A stretch of 64,000 nucleotides of DNA from an uncultured Lentisphaerota bacterium (GTDB taxonomy: Bacteria > Verrucomicrobiota > Kiritimatiellia > CAIQIC01). The position numbers were made by a program, and so were the translations under genes. The stretch lies in assembly GCA_903896925.1 (NCBI GenBank), contig CAITZM010000115.1, positions 105,663 through 169,662 of the forward strand, written 5' to 3'. Below are positions 1-8,104 of this stretch, in pieces; within the stretch, counting starts at the first letter, position 1, and each line of letters opens with the position of its first letter. The notes under the pieces were generated by a model, which saw only the letters and a program-made list of their open reading frames with translations, searched no databases and was not told where the DNA came from.

Positions 1-62
1 CGCCGCCTGCCCGTTGAGCCTAATTGCCGGGCGGGTTCGCCGCGCTCCGCGTGTTTTCGTCT

Positions 63-90
63 TTGCCGCGCGCCGCCGTCGGCGTAGGCT
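63..90 (+). promoter_or_regulatory. Candidate leaderless promoter of phoH-like gene
   Basis: TTGCCG at 63-68, a 16-bp spacer and TAGGCT at 85-90 sit so that transcription would begin at or next to the ATG at 97, with only 6 nt between the -10 box and the start codon. No Shine-Dalgarno sequence is visible. The same 6-nt geometry recurs at seven other genes in the window. Confidence 0.45.
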
Positions 91-96
91 TGCGCC

Positions 97-1068
97 ATGG
101 AAACGACCATCCAATTCGACAACGCACGCGAGGCGCAGGACATCACCGGCCGGCGCAGCGAACATCTGCCGCTGATCGGCCGCTCGCTGGGCGTCCGTCT
201 GGCCGGACGCGACACCTGGGTCAAGATCGCGGGCGAAGCCGAAGCGGTCGCCCATGCGCAACAGTTCTTCGAGCGGCTGCGCGCCGCGCGCCGTGATGGC
301 AATCTGATCCGCGAACACACCGTGACCTATGCACTGAGCGCTTTTGCCGCCGGCCGCGAGTCCGAGCTGGAGCAGCTCTATCGCTGCCGCATTGATGTGG
401 GCAGCGGCAAGCCCCCGGTCTTCCCGCGCACGTTCGGCCAGCAGGCCTATCTCGAAGCCATCCGGGCCAACGACATCTGTTTTGGCATCGGCCCGGCCGG
501 CACGGGCAAGACCTACCTGGCGATGGCGATGGCGGTGCGCGAGTTGCAGCGCGGCGAGGTCAGCCGGCTGATCCTCACGCGGCCCGCCGTCGAGGCTGGC
601 GAGGCGCTCGGCTTCCTGCCCGGCGACCTGCAGCAGAAGGTTTTCCCCTACCTGCGCCCGCTCTACGACGCGCTCTACGACATGATGGGCCCGGAGGACA
701 TCGAGCGGCACACGGAGCGCGGCGTGCTCGAGGTGGCGCCGCTGGCCTATATGCGCGGCCGCACGCTCAACCACGCCTTCGTCATCCTCGACGAGGCGCA
801 GAACACGACGCCGGAGCAAATGTTGATGTTCCTGACGCGGCTCGGCTTCGATTCCAAGTGCGTTATCACGGGCGACCTTACGCAACAGGATCTGCCACCC
901 AACAAGATCTCGGGCCTGCTGGAGGCGCATACCCTGCTGCGCAACATCGAGGGCATCGCCTTCGCCGACCTCAAGGACGCGGATGTCGTCCGCCACGAAC
1001 TCGTCCAGCGCGTCATCCAAGCGTACCGCGAAGGCCGTCCTGCGGGGCGGCAGAAGAAGCCGGTATGA
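97..1068 (+). CDS. ybeZ: PhoH-like ATPase
   Basis: Cytoplasmic P-loop ATPase of the PhoH/YbeZ family (323 aa), which in many bacteria works with the YbeY endoribonuclease in rRNA processing and RNA quality control. An N-terminal segment of about 110 residues with a KH-like look precedes the ATPase core. The core has a Walker A motif GPAGTGKT near residue 135 and a Walker B motif VILDEAQN near residue 230, followed by GDLTQQD. Length is typical of the family. The stop overlaps the ybeY start (ATGA at 1065-1068), so the two are translationally coupled, which is the classical gene order. The ATG at 97 is preferred because a -10 box lies 6 nt upstream. Confidence 0.93.
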   Translation: METTIQFDNAREAQDITGRRSEHLPLIGRSLGVRLAGRDTWVKIAGEAEAVAHAQQFFERLRAARRDGNLIREHTVTYALSAFAAGRESELEQLYRCRIDVGSGKPPVFPRTFGQQAYLEAIRANDICFGIGPAGTGKTYLAMAMAVRELQRGEVSRLILTRPAVEAGEALGFLPGDLQQKVFPYLRPLYDALYDMMGPEDIERHTERGVLEVAPLAYMRGRTLNHAFVILDEAQNTTPEQMLMFLTRLGFDSKCVITGDLTQQDLPPNKISGLLEAHTLLRNIEGIAFADLKDADVVRHELVQRVIQAYREGRPAGRQKKPV

Positions 1069-1580
1069 AGGGAGCAGGCCAGGTCAGGGGGATCAGCGCT
1101 GCGCTCAAAATCTCCGTGCTCAACCGGCAGCACGCCTGTCAGGTCTGCACGCCGCGCCTGCGGCGGCTGGCCGTGTGGCTGGCGCAGCAGGCGGAGTTGG
1201 CGAGTTACAGCACCCTGGACATCCTGCTGACCGACGATGCCGGCAGCGTCACGACCAACCGCGCGGTCTTCGGGCGGGACTATGTCACAGATGTCATCAG
1301 CCTGGCCTATCCGGCCTTGCCGACGGAACCGGGTGCTGCGGGGGAACTGGTCATCAACGTGGAGCTTGCCGCACGCGAAGGCGCACGGCGCGCCGGCGGA
1401 CCGGATCGAGAACTGGCGCTCTATCTGGCGCACGGCTGCGATCATCTCGCCGGCGCGGACGATGCCACGCCGCGGCAACGCGCCACCATGCGCCGCCGCG
1501 AGTTGGGCTGGCTGCGAGCCGCCGCAAACGCAGGCTTGCTGCAGGGCTTGCTCGAAAGCACCGCAACAGCCGGGGCTTGA
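1065..1580 (+). CDS. ybeY: Endoribonuclease YbeY
   Basis: Predicted single-strand endoribonuclease for 16S rRNA 3' end maturation and ribosome quality control, 171 aa. The metal site is LAHGCDHLAGADD near residues 123-135. Two histidines match the HGxxH core, but the third ligand, usually His in the HGxLHLxGYDH motif, is Asp here. Bacteroidetes YbeY proteins show a comparable Asp variant, so activity is still likely. The arginine-rich helix after the metal site (ATMRRRELGWL) is conserved in the family. The start codon overlaps the phoH stop. The N-terminal 15 residues look poorly conserved, and a start further inside cannot be excluded. Confidence 0.9.
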   Translation: MKGAGQVRGISAALKISVLNRQHACQVCTPRLRRLAVWLAQQAELASYSTLDILLTDDAGSVTTNRAVFGRDYVTDVISLAYPALPTEPGAAGELVINVELAAREGARRAGGPDRELALYLAHGCDHLAGADDATPRQRATMRRRELGWLRAAANAGLLQGLLESTATAGA

Positions 1581-1590
1581 AGGGATTTGG

Positions 1591-1615
1591 AACTGACGAG
1601 ACAGACTCGTCGGTT
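1591..1615. terminator. Hairpin between convergent genes
   Basis: A 10-bp stem (1591-1600 with 1606-1615, one G-T wobble) with a 5-nt loop lies between the ybeY stop and the convergent wza-like stop. It lacks a clear T-run, so a bidirectional termination role is plausible but unproven. Confidence 0.4.
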
Positions 1616-1654
1616 CGGGGCGTAAGACTTTTGGCGACACGCGCAGCGGCCGGC

Positions 1655-2485
1655 TTAGAGCCAGCTCTTATACACGATGATGATATCGCCGGCCTGGATG
1701 GGCTGATCCTGTTCGGGATGCTTTTCGAGATCGTAGTAATTGAACTTGATCTTCTTGCCACCCCGGAGGACTTCCATATTGGGCGTGAAGAAATCCGTCG
1801 GTCCGCCGGCGGCGGCGATGGCGGTGAGCAGGGTCATGCCGCTGGCATAGGGCAAGCGACCGGGCGAACGCACCTCGCCCTTGATATAGAAGGTGGGCTG
1901 GGTTTGCGAGGGCACGATGACGTTGACGGTCATCCGCTTGTAGATCTTCTGCATGAGGTACGTGTCACGAATGATTGTCTCGAGTTCCGACGTGGTCCGC
2001 CCCTCGGCCTTGATGGAATTGATATAGGGCAACTTGATCTCGCCATTTTCATCCACCACCAATTCGATGTTCGGTTGCTCCGGGGTGATGCTGCGCAAGG
2101 CCACCAGCAGGGTGTCGTTGACCTGTAGACGGTACGGAACATAGGTCTTATTGGGTTCGACAACCTTCTCCGGTGTGGCGGGCACCGTCGGCTTCTGCAC
2201 CGCAGGCACCGCCGCGGGCGGGGTGGGCTTGGAGGTGAACAACCGCGCAAAGAAACCAGGTTCTTTGGCGGTGGCCGCCGCGGGAGCGACCGGGGCCGGC
2301 TTGGCCTCGACAACCGGGGCCGGCTTCGGCTTGGCGGGCTTGGTCACAACGACCGGCGGCGGCTTCGCCGGGCTGGAGGCTCCGTCCTTACCCGCCGAAA
2401 CCTTCCGGCAACCGGAGCCCAGCATCAAGCCGCCGATCAAACCGCCCGCCACCAAGAGAGAGAGAGATGCACGCAGGGTGATCAT
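1655..2485 (-). CDS. Polysaccharide export lipoprotein (Wza family)
   Basis: Outer-membrane polysaccharide export protein, 276 aa, expected to form or contribute to the channel for capsule or exopolysaccharide. Residues 1-26 form a lipoprotein signal ending GSGC. A Pro/Ala/Lys-rich spacer (about residues 40-100) follows. Next come a Poly_export domain (about 120-195, containing VNDTLLVALR and LPYINSIKAEG) and an SLBB-like domain starting FYIKGEVRSPG. It is shorter than E. coli Wza (379 aa) and closer to the compact forms of other EPS clusters. Its ATG overlaps the stop of the upstream wzc-like gene by 4 nt, so the two are coupled. Confidence 0.88.
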   Translation of the reverse strand: MITLRASLSLLVAGGLIGGLMLGSGCRKVSAGKDGASSPAKPPPVVVTKPAKPKPAPVVEAKPAPVAPAAATAKEPGFFARLFTSKPTPPAAVPAVQKPTVPATPEKVVEPNKTYVPYRLQVNDTLLVALRSITPEQPNIELVVDENGEIKLPYINSIKAEGRTTSELETIIRDTYLMQKIYKRMTVNVIVPSQTQPTFYIKGEVRSPGRLPYASGMTLLTAIAAAGGPTDFFTPNMEVLRGGKKIKFNYYDLEKHPEQDQPIQAGDIIIVYKSWL

Positions 2486-4626
2486 GTGAGTTCCTTCCGG
2501 GCATCGACTGTCGGAGCAGCGACCGCAGCGGCGGTTTCCGGTTTCGGCACGCTCTCCTGTGACCGGTAATAATAATCGGCGTAATAGGAATGATAATAGT
2601 AGTAGTAATCGTCGCGCATGATGTTGATGTTGTTGAGCACCACCCCGAGGATGTGGCTGCCGGTGTTCTCGATCATCCGCTTCGCGCGCATGGAAATGAC
2701 TTTCGGGAACTTGCGGTACTGGACAACGAGCATGACGCCATCCACTTCGCTCGCGAGAATCGAGGCGTCGGTCACGCCGATGATCGGGGGCGAATCGAAG
2801 AAGACGTAGTCGTAGCGGGCCTTGAGGTTCTTGACGAGTTCGCGCATCCGCTGCGAATCGAGCAAGCCAATGGAGGTCTTGGGCAGTTTGCCGCTGGGCA
2901 GGAAGTGCAGGTTGGGAACCGCCGTGGGTTTGATGGTCTCCTCGATCGGCACATCGCGCATGAGCACGTTCGTCAGACCGAACCGGTTGGACATGCCCAG
3001 GATGGTGTGCAGCACGGGCCGCCGCAAGTCCGAGTCCACGATCAAGACCTTGTCACCCTGCTGCGCGCAGACGTAGGCCAGGTTGAAGAGGGTCGTCGAT
3101 TTGCCCTCGCCGGCGCCGCCGCTGATCATGGTGAAGGCGCCGCCATTGCCCTTGTTGGCGAACTGGATGTTGGCGCGCAACACTCGATAGGCTTCAGCAT
3201 GCGGACTGTCGGGCCCCTCCTCGTTGAGCGGCTTGACACGCTGCGGGATGGCCCCGAGCACGGGCAGACCCAGATATTTTTCGACATCGTCCACCGTCTT
3301 GATGGAGGTGTCCAGGTATTCCAGGAAGAAGGCCAGGCCGATGCCCGACACGATGCCCGCGATGATGCCCACCAGAATATTGAAGAACAGATTGGGGCTG
3401 ACCGGCGAGTTGCTCGGCTCGGCCGGGTCGATCACTTCGACCGGCGTGCGCGGAATCTCCAGCTCAATGCCCTGTTGAGAGAGGCGGGCCTTGAGCGCCG
3501 TCAATACCGCACGCTCGTTCTCCAGTTTGCGTTCGGCCTTGTTGTACGGCAGATATTTGTCGCGCTCGGCGTCAATATCGGTGGCCTTGACCGCATTCAA
3601 TTCTTTTTCCAAAACGTCATACTTGGCCTTGGCCACCGAATAGTCGGCGGTCAACCCGATCTTCATGCCGTTCATGCCGTCGTTCAGACGCTTGCGCAGT
3701 TCTTCCAAACCTGCCGTCAACCGCTTGACGTCGGGATGGTTTTCACCCAGATTTTCGAGCATGAGCTTCAGGCTGACCTGCGTGTCCGTGATCTGCTGGC
3801 GCAAATTCCCCAAACTCGCGTCGCCCACGATGAACGACTGGGCCGCCAGGAGGTCCTCCCCGCTCAAATCCTTGATCTGGTCCAACCGCGACTTGCGCAC
3901 CAGCATGTCCACACGCGCCGCGATCAGATCGCCCTGCATCGCTTGCAGTTTCATCTTGTCGATCGCCATCGCACCCGGCCCGCCTGCTGTGGAAATATTC
4001 AAAGTCCGGCGGATGCGCTCCAAATCCTCCTCCGCCTTGCCCACCTTCTCCGTCTGCTTTTCCAATTCGCTTTCGAGCGCCTCGACGCCGCGCATCATTT
4101 GCGCCCGTTTTTCGCTCAAGCGATGTTCGCGATAAACCTTCGCGACCTCGTTGGCCACCAAGGCCGCTTCGGTTCCATCCTCCATGCGGACGATGATCGA
4201 AATAAGACTCGTATCGCGGTAGGGTTGCACCCGTAGCGACCCGGCCAAGATGGAAAAAGCCAATCCGCGGTTGATGGGCGACTTGTCCTCGTTGAATTTC
4301 TTCCCCCACTCCTTGCAGAGGTTCAGGTTTTCAACAACTTTGTAAAGAATCTGTCGGGATTGGATGATCTCGAACTGGGTGCGCAGGAAATACGGATTGT
4401 AGGAAAAACTACCGCCTGAACGCTCAAACACGTCCACATCGGCCTGATCTTCTTTCAAGGACACCTTGGCTTCGGTCTCGAACATGCGCGGCAGCGTCAT
4501 GGTCCAGGCCGTCACGGTGATGATGACCAGCAGCGCGACCGCCAGCACGATTTCCTTGCGCGACCGCACTACGCGCCAATAGTCGAGAAAATGCAGGCCA
4601 ATTTCCTGGGTTTCCTTGTCGGGCAT
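2482..4626 (-). CDS. Chain-length determinant / BY-kinase (Wzc family)
   Basis: Inner-membrane bacterial tyrosine autokinase controlling polysaccharide chain length and export, 714 aa. The N-terminal Wzz domain has a membrane segment near residues 25-48, then a long coiled-coil periplasmic region, and a second membrane segment near 415-440. The cytoplasmic kinase has a P-loop (GGAGEGKST), Walker A' (VLIVDSDLRRP) and Walker B (VFFDSPP). A Tyr cluster in the tail (about residues 670-685, with a run of five Tyr) is the expected autophosphorylation site. The ATG at 4626 has GGAG upstream; a TTG 21 nt earlier is less likely. Partner of the lipoprotein encoded immediately downstream. Confidence 0.92.
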   Translation of the reverse strand: MPDKETQEIGLHFLDYWRVVRSRKEIVLAVALLVIITVTAWTMTLPRMFETEAKVSLKEDQADVDVFERSGGSFSYNPYFLRTQFEIIQSRQILYKVVENLNLCKEWGKKFNEDKSPINRGLAFSILAGSLRVQPYRDTSLISIIVRMEDGTEAALVANEVAKVYREHRLSEKRAQMMRGVEALESELEKQTEKVGKAEEDLERIRRTLNISTAGGPGAMAIDKMKLQAMQGDLIAARVDMLVRKSRLDQIKDLSGEDLLAAQSFIVGDASLGNLRQQITDTQVSLKLMLENLGENHPDVKRLTAGLEELRKRLNDGMNGMKIGLTADYSVAKAKYDVLEKELNAVKATDIDAERDKYLPYNKAERKLENERAVLTALKARLSQQGIELEIPRTPVEVIDPAEPSNSPVSPNLFFNILVGIIAGIVSGIGLAFFLEYLDTSIKTVDDVEKYLGLPVLGAIPQRVKPLNEEGPDSPHAEAYRVLRANIQFANKGNGGAFTMISGGAGEGKSTTLFNLAYVCAQQGDKVLIVDSDLRRPVLHTILGMSNRFGLTNVLMRDVPIEETIKPTAVPNLHFLPSGKLPKTSIGLLDSQRMRELVKNLKARYDYVFFDSPPIIGVTDASILASEVDGVMLVVQYRKFPKVISMRAKRMIENTGSHILGVVLNNINIMRDDYYYYYHSYYADYYYRSQESVPKPETAAAVAAPTVDARKELT

Positions 4627-4714
4627 AAGTTCTCCACTTTCTAACAATAAAGACCACTCGACGAATCGCCCTCAGGGCAGGTCCGCATTGGCACCACCGC
4701 ATGTCTAGGCTGGA

Positions 4715-5926
4715 TCAGAACGAGATGCGCCATCCGATATCATACAGATTCTGGTCAAATTCCGGACGCAGATCCGAATTCAACGTAGTATAGGCATAGC
4801 CAAGATCAATCCAGTTGTGGCGGTTGACCTGATATGATAAACGCGCGCTTAACTGGTAGATGGTATCAACGCCATCTGCAACGGGTTGCCCCGTGACCGA
4901 GGTCTGATTGGCGCCTTCTATGATCACCGCACCAGGGATGGCAACCTGATCGGCACGATACTTGCCACGCGTGGCGCCGCCAGACACATACAGCGACAGC
5001 CGAGCCGAGATATCGTAACCCAAACTGGCATAGGTGCTCAGCCGTTCCTGGCTGGCATAATTTGAAATATCAGCTTCCCACAGGGAATAACTTGCACCTG
5101 CGGTTAAGCGCAGACGAGGATCGAAAAGATAGGTCAGCGAGAAGTTGCCATAGGGCGAATTCTGCCCATTGATCGAGGTCAACTCGAAACTCTTGATCTG
5201 ATAGCCGCCACTGAGCGTGCTCAACAACCGCGGTCCGAACGAATGATCCACTCCGCCGCCCACGGACATCGTGGTCGCACTGCGCACGGAAGCCTGGCGA
5301 TACGACGCATTATCGTAATTAAAGGAACCGCTTATCGTCGTCGCTTTGGAAACCTCCTGCCGCAGCGCCAAGCCGCCGGACACAATGTTATAATCCGAGT
5401 TTGTGGCGATAGCCTCGGTGTCATAGTGCATATAATAGAAACGCCCCGAACCATCCAAGCGGGTGTATTCGCGCAATTGAATGCCCACGGTGCCATTTAG
5501 GGTGTTTTCAAAATAGCTCTGATCAGGGAACATCAATGCGTTGTTACGGTCCATCATCTCCGGCTGGACGCCGCGGCGGAGGGTCTCCATCAGCGAGAAG
5601 GTGATCCGCGAAGAAATCGTCTGGTTCCAGTTGGCGTCCAATTCGTGCTGCACCGTCTGGCGCCGTTCGATATCAGAATTCATATACCAGATGAAAGAGG
5701 GCCGATAATGCAAACCCAAGTAGGTGTTTTCACGGCTGAGGTTTGCCATGACTTCCGGTTGCTCTATGATGACCCCCGTGGCGGTCTTGTTGGTTGGCGA
5801 CTGATAATAATTGTCGTTCCACTGTAACCGGAGCGAATTATTCACTGAAATCAGGTTGTCGGACCCCATGCCCCAGGCGATGCCGCCAGCTAAAACCACA
5901 CCCGCTATCGCTATAGTTTTCTTCAT
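4715..5926 (-). CDS. Outer-membrane beta-barrel protein of EPS operon
   Basis: Exported barrel protein of 403 aa with a signal peptide at residues 1-20 ending near AWGMG. The rest is alternating amphipathic strands rich in Tyr, Ser and Asn, and it ends WRISF; a C-terminal Phe is typical of BAM substrates. It lies 88 nt ahead of the wzc-like gene in the same direction, so it probably takes part in export or surface anchoring of the polysaccharide. AGGAG precedes the ATG at 5926. No family could be named. It has lower GC than neighbouring genes. Confidence 0.75.
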   Translation of the reverse strand: MKKTIAIAGVVLAGGIAWGMGSDNLISVNNSLRLQWNDNYYQSPTNKTATGVIIEQPEVMANLSRENTYLGLHYRPSFIWYMNSDIERRQTVQHELDANWNQTISSRITFSLMETLRRGVQPEMMDRNNALMFPDQSYFENTLNGTVGIQLREYTRLDGSGRFYYMHYDTEAIATNSDYNIVSGGLALRQEVSKATTISGSFNYDNASYRQASVRSATTMSVGGGVDHSFGPRLLSTLSGGYQIKSFELTSINGQNSPYGNFSLTYLFDPRLRLTAGASYSLWEADISNYASQERLSTYASLGYDISARLSLYVSGGATRGKYRADQVAIPGAVIIEGANQTSVTGQPVADGVDTIYQLSARLSYQVNRHNWIDLGYAYTTLNSDLRPEFDQNLYDIGWRISF

Positions 5927-5948
5927 GATTCTCTCCTTGCCCGCACCA

Positions 5949-6515
5949 TCAAATACGAGCGCCCTTGTTTGAAGATGTCGCCGTGCTGCCGCTCGGCTTG
6001 AACAGTTCACGAACCGGTTGCATGACCGCGCCAAACTGCACGTCACCGGACGGCACTACACGCGGAAGCTTCTGCCCACGATTGGAGAACATCGTGGGGC
6101 CGACGGGGATGGCGAGCGGTTCCAGCGGCTTGGTGGCCAAGCCGATGGTGTCGATCCGATAGCCCTTATCCACGAGGTAATCAATCCAAGCCTGCGGTGT
6201 CTCCGGATGCTGCACGCTGCTGCCCTGCTTCAGGGCCAATACGCAGACCCGTGCCAAATCGTACCGGCTCACCGCCTGATCCGCTACCCATCCTTTTTCA
6301 GGGGCAATATTATTGGCCATCAGCACGCCAAAGTAATCTGCATCCGAGGGATTCGGCGGCAAGAACCGCGACAGGTGCGACAATTCAACAATTAATTTGG
6401 CGAGTTCGATTTGGGTCACCTGGGCGGTGTCCGCCGTAGGAGCGGGAGCATCCGCCGCTGAGCATACTGTCACAACGCTCATCACCGCGGCCACCATTGC
6501 ACTAATTATTTTCAT
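5949..6515 (-). CDS. Secreted protein of EPS operon, unknown function
   Basis: 188 aa with a signal peptide (about residues 1-20, cleavage after CSA). The mature part has a helical region with paired segments (LAKLIVELSHLSRFLPP and VSRYDLARVCVLALKQ) that recall SLH-type helices, but the match is too weak to name. The C-terminus is polar and Ser/Thr-rich. It is 22 nt upstream of the barrel gene and clearly in the same operon. I do not recognise a function; a periplasmic or surface accessory role in polysaccharide export is inferred from context only. Confidence 0.65.
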   Translation of the reverse strand: MKIISAMVAAVMSVVTVCSAADAPAPTADTAQVTQIELAKLIVELSHLSRFLPPNPSDADYFGVLMANNIAPEKGWVADQAVSRYDLARVCVLALKQGSSVQHPETPQAWIDYLVDKGYRIDTIGLATKPLEPLAIPVGPTMFSNRGQKLPRVVPSGDVQFGAVMQPVRELFKPSGSTATSSNKGARI

Positions 6516-6667
6516 TTTTTCACCTCTTTTTACCCTGCCGCCACCCGCTGACCACCTGTTTTTGCTGATGCAAAAAAAAGAACACGCCGTGGTTATCCGT
6601 TAATGCCCGCAAAAAAACAAGAAAAAAATTACGGTGTCGAATCCGCTTCCCCCTGCCGCTTCGCCCC

Positions 6668-7987
6668 TCATCCTTTGCCCCTCCGCGAACGCCCCCCTGC
6701 TCTCGTTTTATTTTTCTCATTCCGCACGTATTCCGCCGCTTGCGGCTGCCCCAAGGGCCCCGTCTCTGCGCAACCGGCCGGCAGCACACCGCGGCCCGCG
6801 CCATACGCGTCGACCGCTATGCCCGCACCCATGACCACGCCGAGCACGATCATCAGTCGCGAGGTACCAAAGTTGTATTCCACAAGACCGTTGAGCAACA
6901 GCCCGGCGAACATCAGGAGCAGCACCAGGGCCGCGATCGCCGCGGGCTCCGCCTCCGCTCGCGCGCGGCGGAGCCGGCGGATCGCCTCCGCCAACGCCCA
7001 GCCCATCCACAGCACGTAGGTCGCCAGGCCGGCCCAGCCGGTTTCCACCAGTACCGTCAGCGCATTGTTGTGCAGGTGGTCACGGTCGGCTTCGACGTTG
7101 GGCGCGACCGCGCGCATCTTCTCGTTGGTGAGTTGGCGGTAGCCGAGGCCCCACGGATGCGCCTGAATCAGCGCCGGCGCGATGCGCAACCACATCGTTG
7201 CACGCCCGCCGACCGCGGGGTCGAAATCGCGCTCCAGCGCCGTCAGCCGCGCACGCACCGGCGGCAGACAGAGTGCGCCGAGCACAACGAGCACGATCAG
7301 CAGCGTATGCTTCCAGGTCAGCTTCATCAGCACGAAGATCACCAGCAGCAGGACGGCGACCAGCCACGAACCCCGCTTGAGATTGATGATGAAGGCCGCG
7401 ATCTGGAGGAGAAACAGGGCCGCAACCCAGCGGACGGGTTGCCGCGCGGCTCGCCGGATCAGCAACAATCCCAGCGTGGCCACCAAACCCAGCATCAACA
7501 TCTGGCCGTCCGGCATCGAGCCCTGCAGCGTCAACGCATGGAGATAGTTCTGCGCATAGTCGGGCGCTTGACGCAGCAGCCTCCACGCGTCCCAGGGCAC
7601 ACTGCACAGCGTTTTGACCGCCAGCACGCCGCACCCCAGCGCGAACGTCCAGAGCAGGTGCTGCACCGCGCGCGCGTCGCGCAGCAGCCACGCCGCCGCC
7701 GGCAGCGCGACAAACCACAGCAGCTTGGTGATGCGCGCCAGGTCCGGCCGGGCGGTATTAAAAGCAATCGTCAGCCAGGCGATGGCGATGAAGAGCAACG
7801 CGGGGGCGACCACCGGCGGCAGCGCCGGCAACGGCCGGGCGCGCACCAGCCAGACCACGAGCGGCACGCAGGCGGCCACGAGGAATAGCTGGCCAAGCGC
7901 CACGGAAAAGGTCACCGCGGCCACCGCCACCAGCAGCAGCCGCCGCGCCCAGACCGCCGCCGGCCTCTTTTCGAATGTCACAGGCAT
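6668..7987 (-). CDS. O-antigen ligase / Wzy-like polymerase
   Basis: Polytopic inner-membrane protein of 439 aa with about ten to twelve hydrophobic segments. A larger loop (about residues 225-300) contains RGSW before it and HPWGLGYRQ and HNNALTVLVETG after it, the pattern of the Wzy_C/O-antigen ligase family. It is likely the polymerase or ligase acting on undecaprenyl-linked glycan for the downstream EPS export genes. A TATGGT -10-like box with a TG motif lies 9 nt upstream of the ATG (7997-8002, minus strand), so the leader would be very short. The C-terminal 40 residues are polar and not obviously family-related. Confidence 0.82.
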   Translation of the reverse strand: MPVTFEKRPAAVWARRLLLVAVAAVTFSVALGQLFLVAACVPLVVWLVRARPLPALPPVVAPALLFIAIAWLTIAFNTARPDLARITKLLWFVALPAAAWLLRDARAVQHLLWTFALGCGVLAVKTLCSVPWDAWRLLRQAPDYAQNYLHALTLQGSMPDGQMLMLGLVATLGLLLIRRAARQPVRWVAALFLLQIAAFIINLKRGSWLVAVLLLVIFVLMKLTWKHTLLIVLVVLGALCLPPVRARLTALERDFDPAVGGRATMWLRIAPALIQAHPWGLGYRQLTNEKMRAVAPNVEADRDHLHNNALTVLVETGWAGLATYVLWMGWALAEAIRRLRRARAEAEPAAIAALVLLLMFAGLLLNGLVEYNFGTSRLMIVLGVVMGAGIAVDAYGAGRGVLPAGCAETGPLGQPQAAEYVRNEKNKTRAGGRSRRGKG

Positions 7988-8067
7988 GACGAGCAGACCA
8001 TAGCAGAAGTACGGGCGGAATTGTGACGACAAAAAGCACAGCGCCCGCGGCACAGCCGGGGCCGGCG

Positions 8068-8096
8068 TTGCGCGACGCAGGGCGGTGTGACATGAT
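8068..8096 (+). promoter_or_regulatory. Candidate promoter of murJ
   Basis: TTGCGC at 8068-8073, a 17-bp spacer and CATGAT at 8091-8096 precede the GTG at 8105 by 8 nt, giving a leader of one or two bases. Confidence 0.4.
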
Positions 8097-8104
8097 GCCG
8101 CGCC

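Noticed and set aside
2590..4236. Plus-strand frame of 548 codons antisense to the Wzc-like gene
   Set aside because: Rich in His, Asp and Arg, no motif, and the opposite strand carries an unmistakable tyrosine kinase.
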